Positions 61,478-64,000 of a stretch of DNA of 64,000 bases are shown piece after piece (the stretch's first letter is position 1; each line of letters starts with the position of its first letter). The DNA comes from Parahoeflea halophila. GTDB taxonomy: Bacteria > Pseudomonadota > Alphaproteobacteria > Rhizobiales > Rhizobiaceae. Location: the NCBI RefSeq assembly GCF_900220985.1, contig NZ_OCPC01000005.1, forward strand, positions 310,001-374,000, given 5' to 3'. A program made the translations under genes and the position numbers. Under the pieces are notes generated by a model that had not been told where the DNA came from, made no database searches, and saw only the letters and a program-made list of their open reading frames with translations.

Positions 61478-62217
61478 CCCGCGGCTGGTATCCGCTCGGT
61501 GCCGGACTGCTGGGTCTCGGGCTGTGGCAGGCCGTTGTGTGGATCACCGGCGCGCCGCATTTCATCCTGCCCGATCCGTGGCGGGTGGCGAAGGTGGGGT
61601 TCGAGAACCGCGCGCTTATTGCGGAGCACACGCTGATAACTGCGACCGAAGTCGCCCTCGGGCTGCTGATCGGCTCGCTGCTGGGCGCGCTGACGGCAAT
61701 CCAGCTCGCCGCCTCGCCGCGGCTGGCCCGGCTGACATTGCCGATGCTGGTCTTCACCCAGGCGGTGCCGGTCTTCGCGCTGGCGCCGATCCTGACCGTG
61801 TGGCTCGGCTACGGCATGGCGTCGAAGATCGCGATGGCGGTGCTGATCATCTATTTCCCGGTCACCTCGGCGTTTCATGACGGGCTCACACGGGTCCCGC
61901 CGGCGCTTCTGGACCTGGCCGAGACAATGGGCGCCAGCCCGTCGCAGATCATGCGGCGGATCCGGATCCCGCACGCGCTGCCATCGCTTGCCTCCGGTCT
62001 CAAGCTCGCAGCCGTCTACGCGCCCATCGGAGCGGTCATCGGCGAGTGGGTCGGCTCCTCGAAGGGGCTCGGCTACCTGATGCTGCTCGCCAATGGCAGG
62101 GCCAAGGTCGACCTGATGTTCGCCAGCCTGATCGCGCTGGCGGTTCTGACCGTTGTGCTGCACAAGGCAGTTTCGCTGCTTGCGCAGCGACTCACCGAGT
62201 TCTCCCGGTTCGCTTGA
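61474..62217 (+). CDS. thiX: Pyrimidine precursor ABC transporter permease ThiX
   Basis: 247 residues, binding-protein-dependent permease with about six spans. The EAA loop is DLAETMGASPSQIMRRIRIPHALPSLASGLK. ATGA overlap with thiZ. Last gene of the operon; it converges with the acetoacetyl-CoA synthetase gene 27 nt away. Confidence 0.93.
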   Translation: MTRGWYPLGAGLLGLGLWQAVVWITGAPHFILPDPWRVAKVGFENRALIAEHTLITATEVALGLLIGSLLGALTAIQLAASPRLARLTLPMLVFTQAVPVFALAPILTVWLGYGMASKIAMAVLIIYFPVTSAFHDGLTRVPPALLDLAETMGASPSQIMRRIRIPHALPSLASGLKLAAVYAPIGAVIGEWVGSSKGLGYLMLLANGRAKVDLMFASLIALAVLTVVLHKAVSLLAQRLTEFSRFA

Positions 62218-62244
62218 CTTCTCGAGCAGCCCTGCCCGCTCGGG

Positions 62245-64000
<1,756 letters not shown>

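Overview
The window is typical of an alphaproteobacterium of the order Hyphomicrobiales (Rhizobiales), probably a free-living or marine member of the Rhizobiaceae/Phyllobacteriaceae. The pointers are an frcRBCAK-type fructose locus, a sitABCD manganese operon with Fur-family (Mur-like) boxes, a PdhS-like cell-cycle histidine kinase, a phasin, and a tRNA-His with an A discriminator and no encoded G-1. GC content is high and most operons are tightly packed with ATGA or TGATG overlaps. No species can be named from the sequence alone.

Layout. 1-9549: a glycan or natural-product style cluster. Two FkbM methyltransferases point left; a sugar epimerase, a SPASM radical SAM enzyme, a GT4 glycosyltransferase, two paralogous GT2-like glycosyltransferases and a B12-type radical SAM protein point right. 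9995-15076: a branched-chain amino acid type ABC transporter (K, G, F, H, M). 15129-20251: fructose ABC transporter frcBCA with kinase frcK and the divergent ROK regulator, with a candidate operator between them. 20284-22684: cyanide-insensitive type bd oxidase. 22861-26367: sitABCD, whose promoter sits between two copies of a palindrome. 26389-27464: RES/Xre toxin-antitoxin pair. 27661-32272: tandem glycine riboswitch and gcvT-gcvH-gcvP. 32486-37747: TetR regulator, 18-bp operator, membrane fusion protein and RND pump. 37802-42403: a second Liv-type ABC transporter. 42745-43818: a stand-alone RAM domain protein, tRNA-His and a phasin. 44063-48352: a 1429-residue PAS histidine kinase.

48353-56490 is more accessory in character. 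It has long non-coding stretches, a TetR/GST-like/MAPEG module with twin operators, the tail of an IS3-like transposase, an orphan copy of a promoter-plus-leader, a TadG-like von Willebrand protein with a poly-aspartate tract, an OmpA-like protein with a discoidin-like domain, and a secreted coiled-coil cysteine-rich protein of unknown function. 56785-62217 is a TPP-riboswitch thiamine salvage and uptake operon (thiM-thiE-thiD-thiY-tenA-thiZ-thiX) preceded by a 17-codon coupled upstream reading frame. The right edge holds most of an acetoacetyl-CoA synthetase gene.

Much of the window is nutrient acquisition under metabolite control: glycine and TPP by riboswitch, and fructose, manganese, efflux substrates and thiol stress by repressors at visible palindromes. 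The least explained parts are the left-hand glycan/radical-SAM cluster and the 49.5-56.5 kb accessory block.
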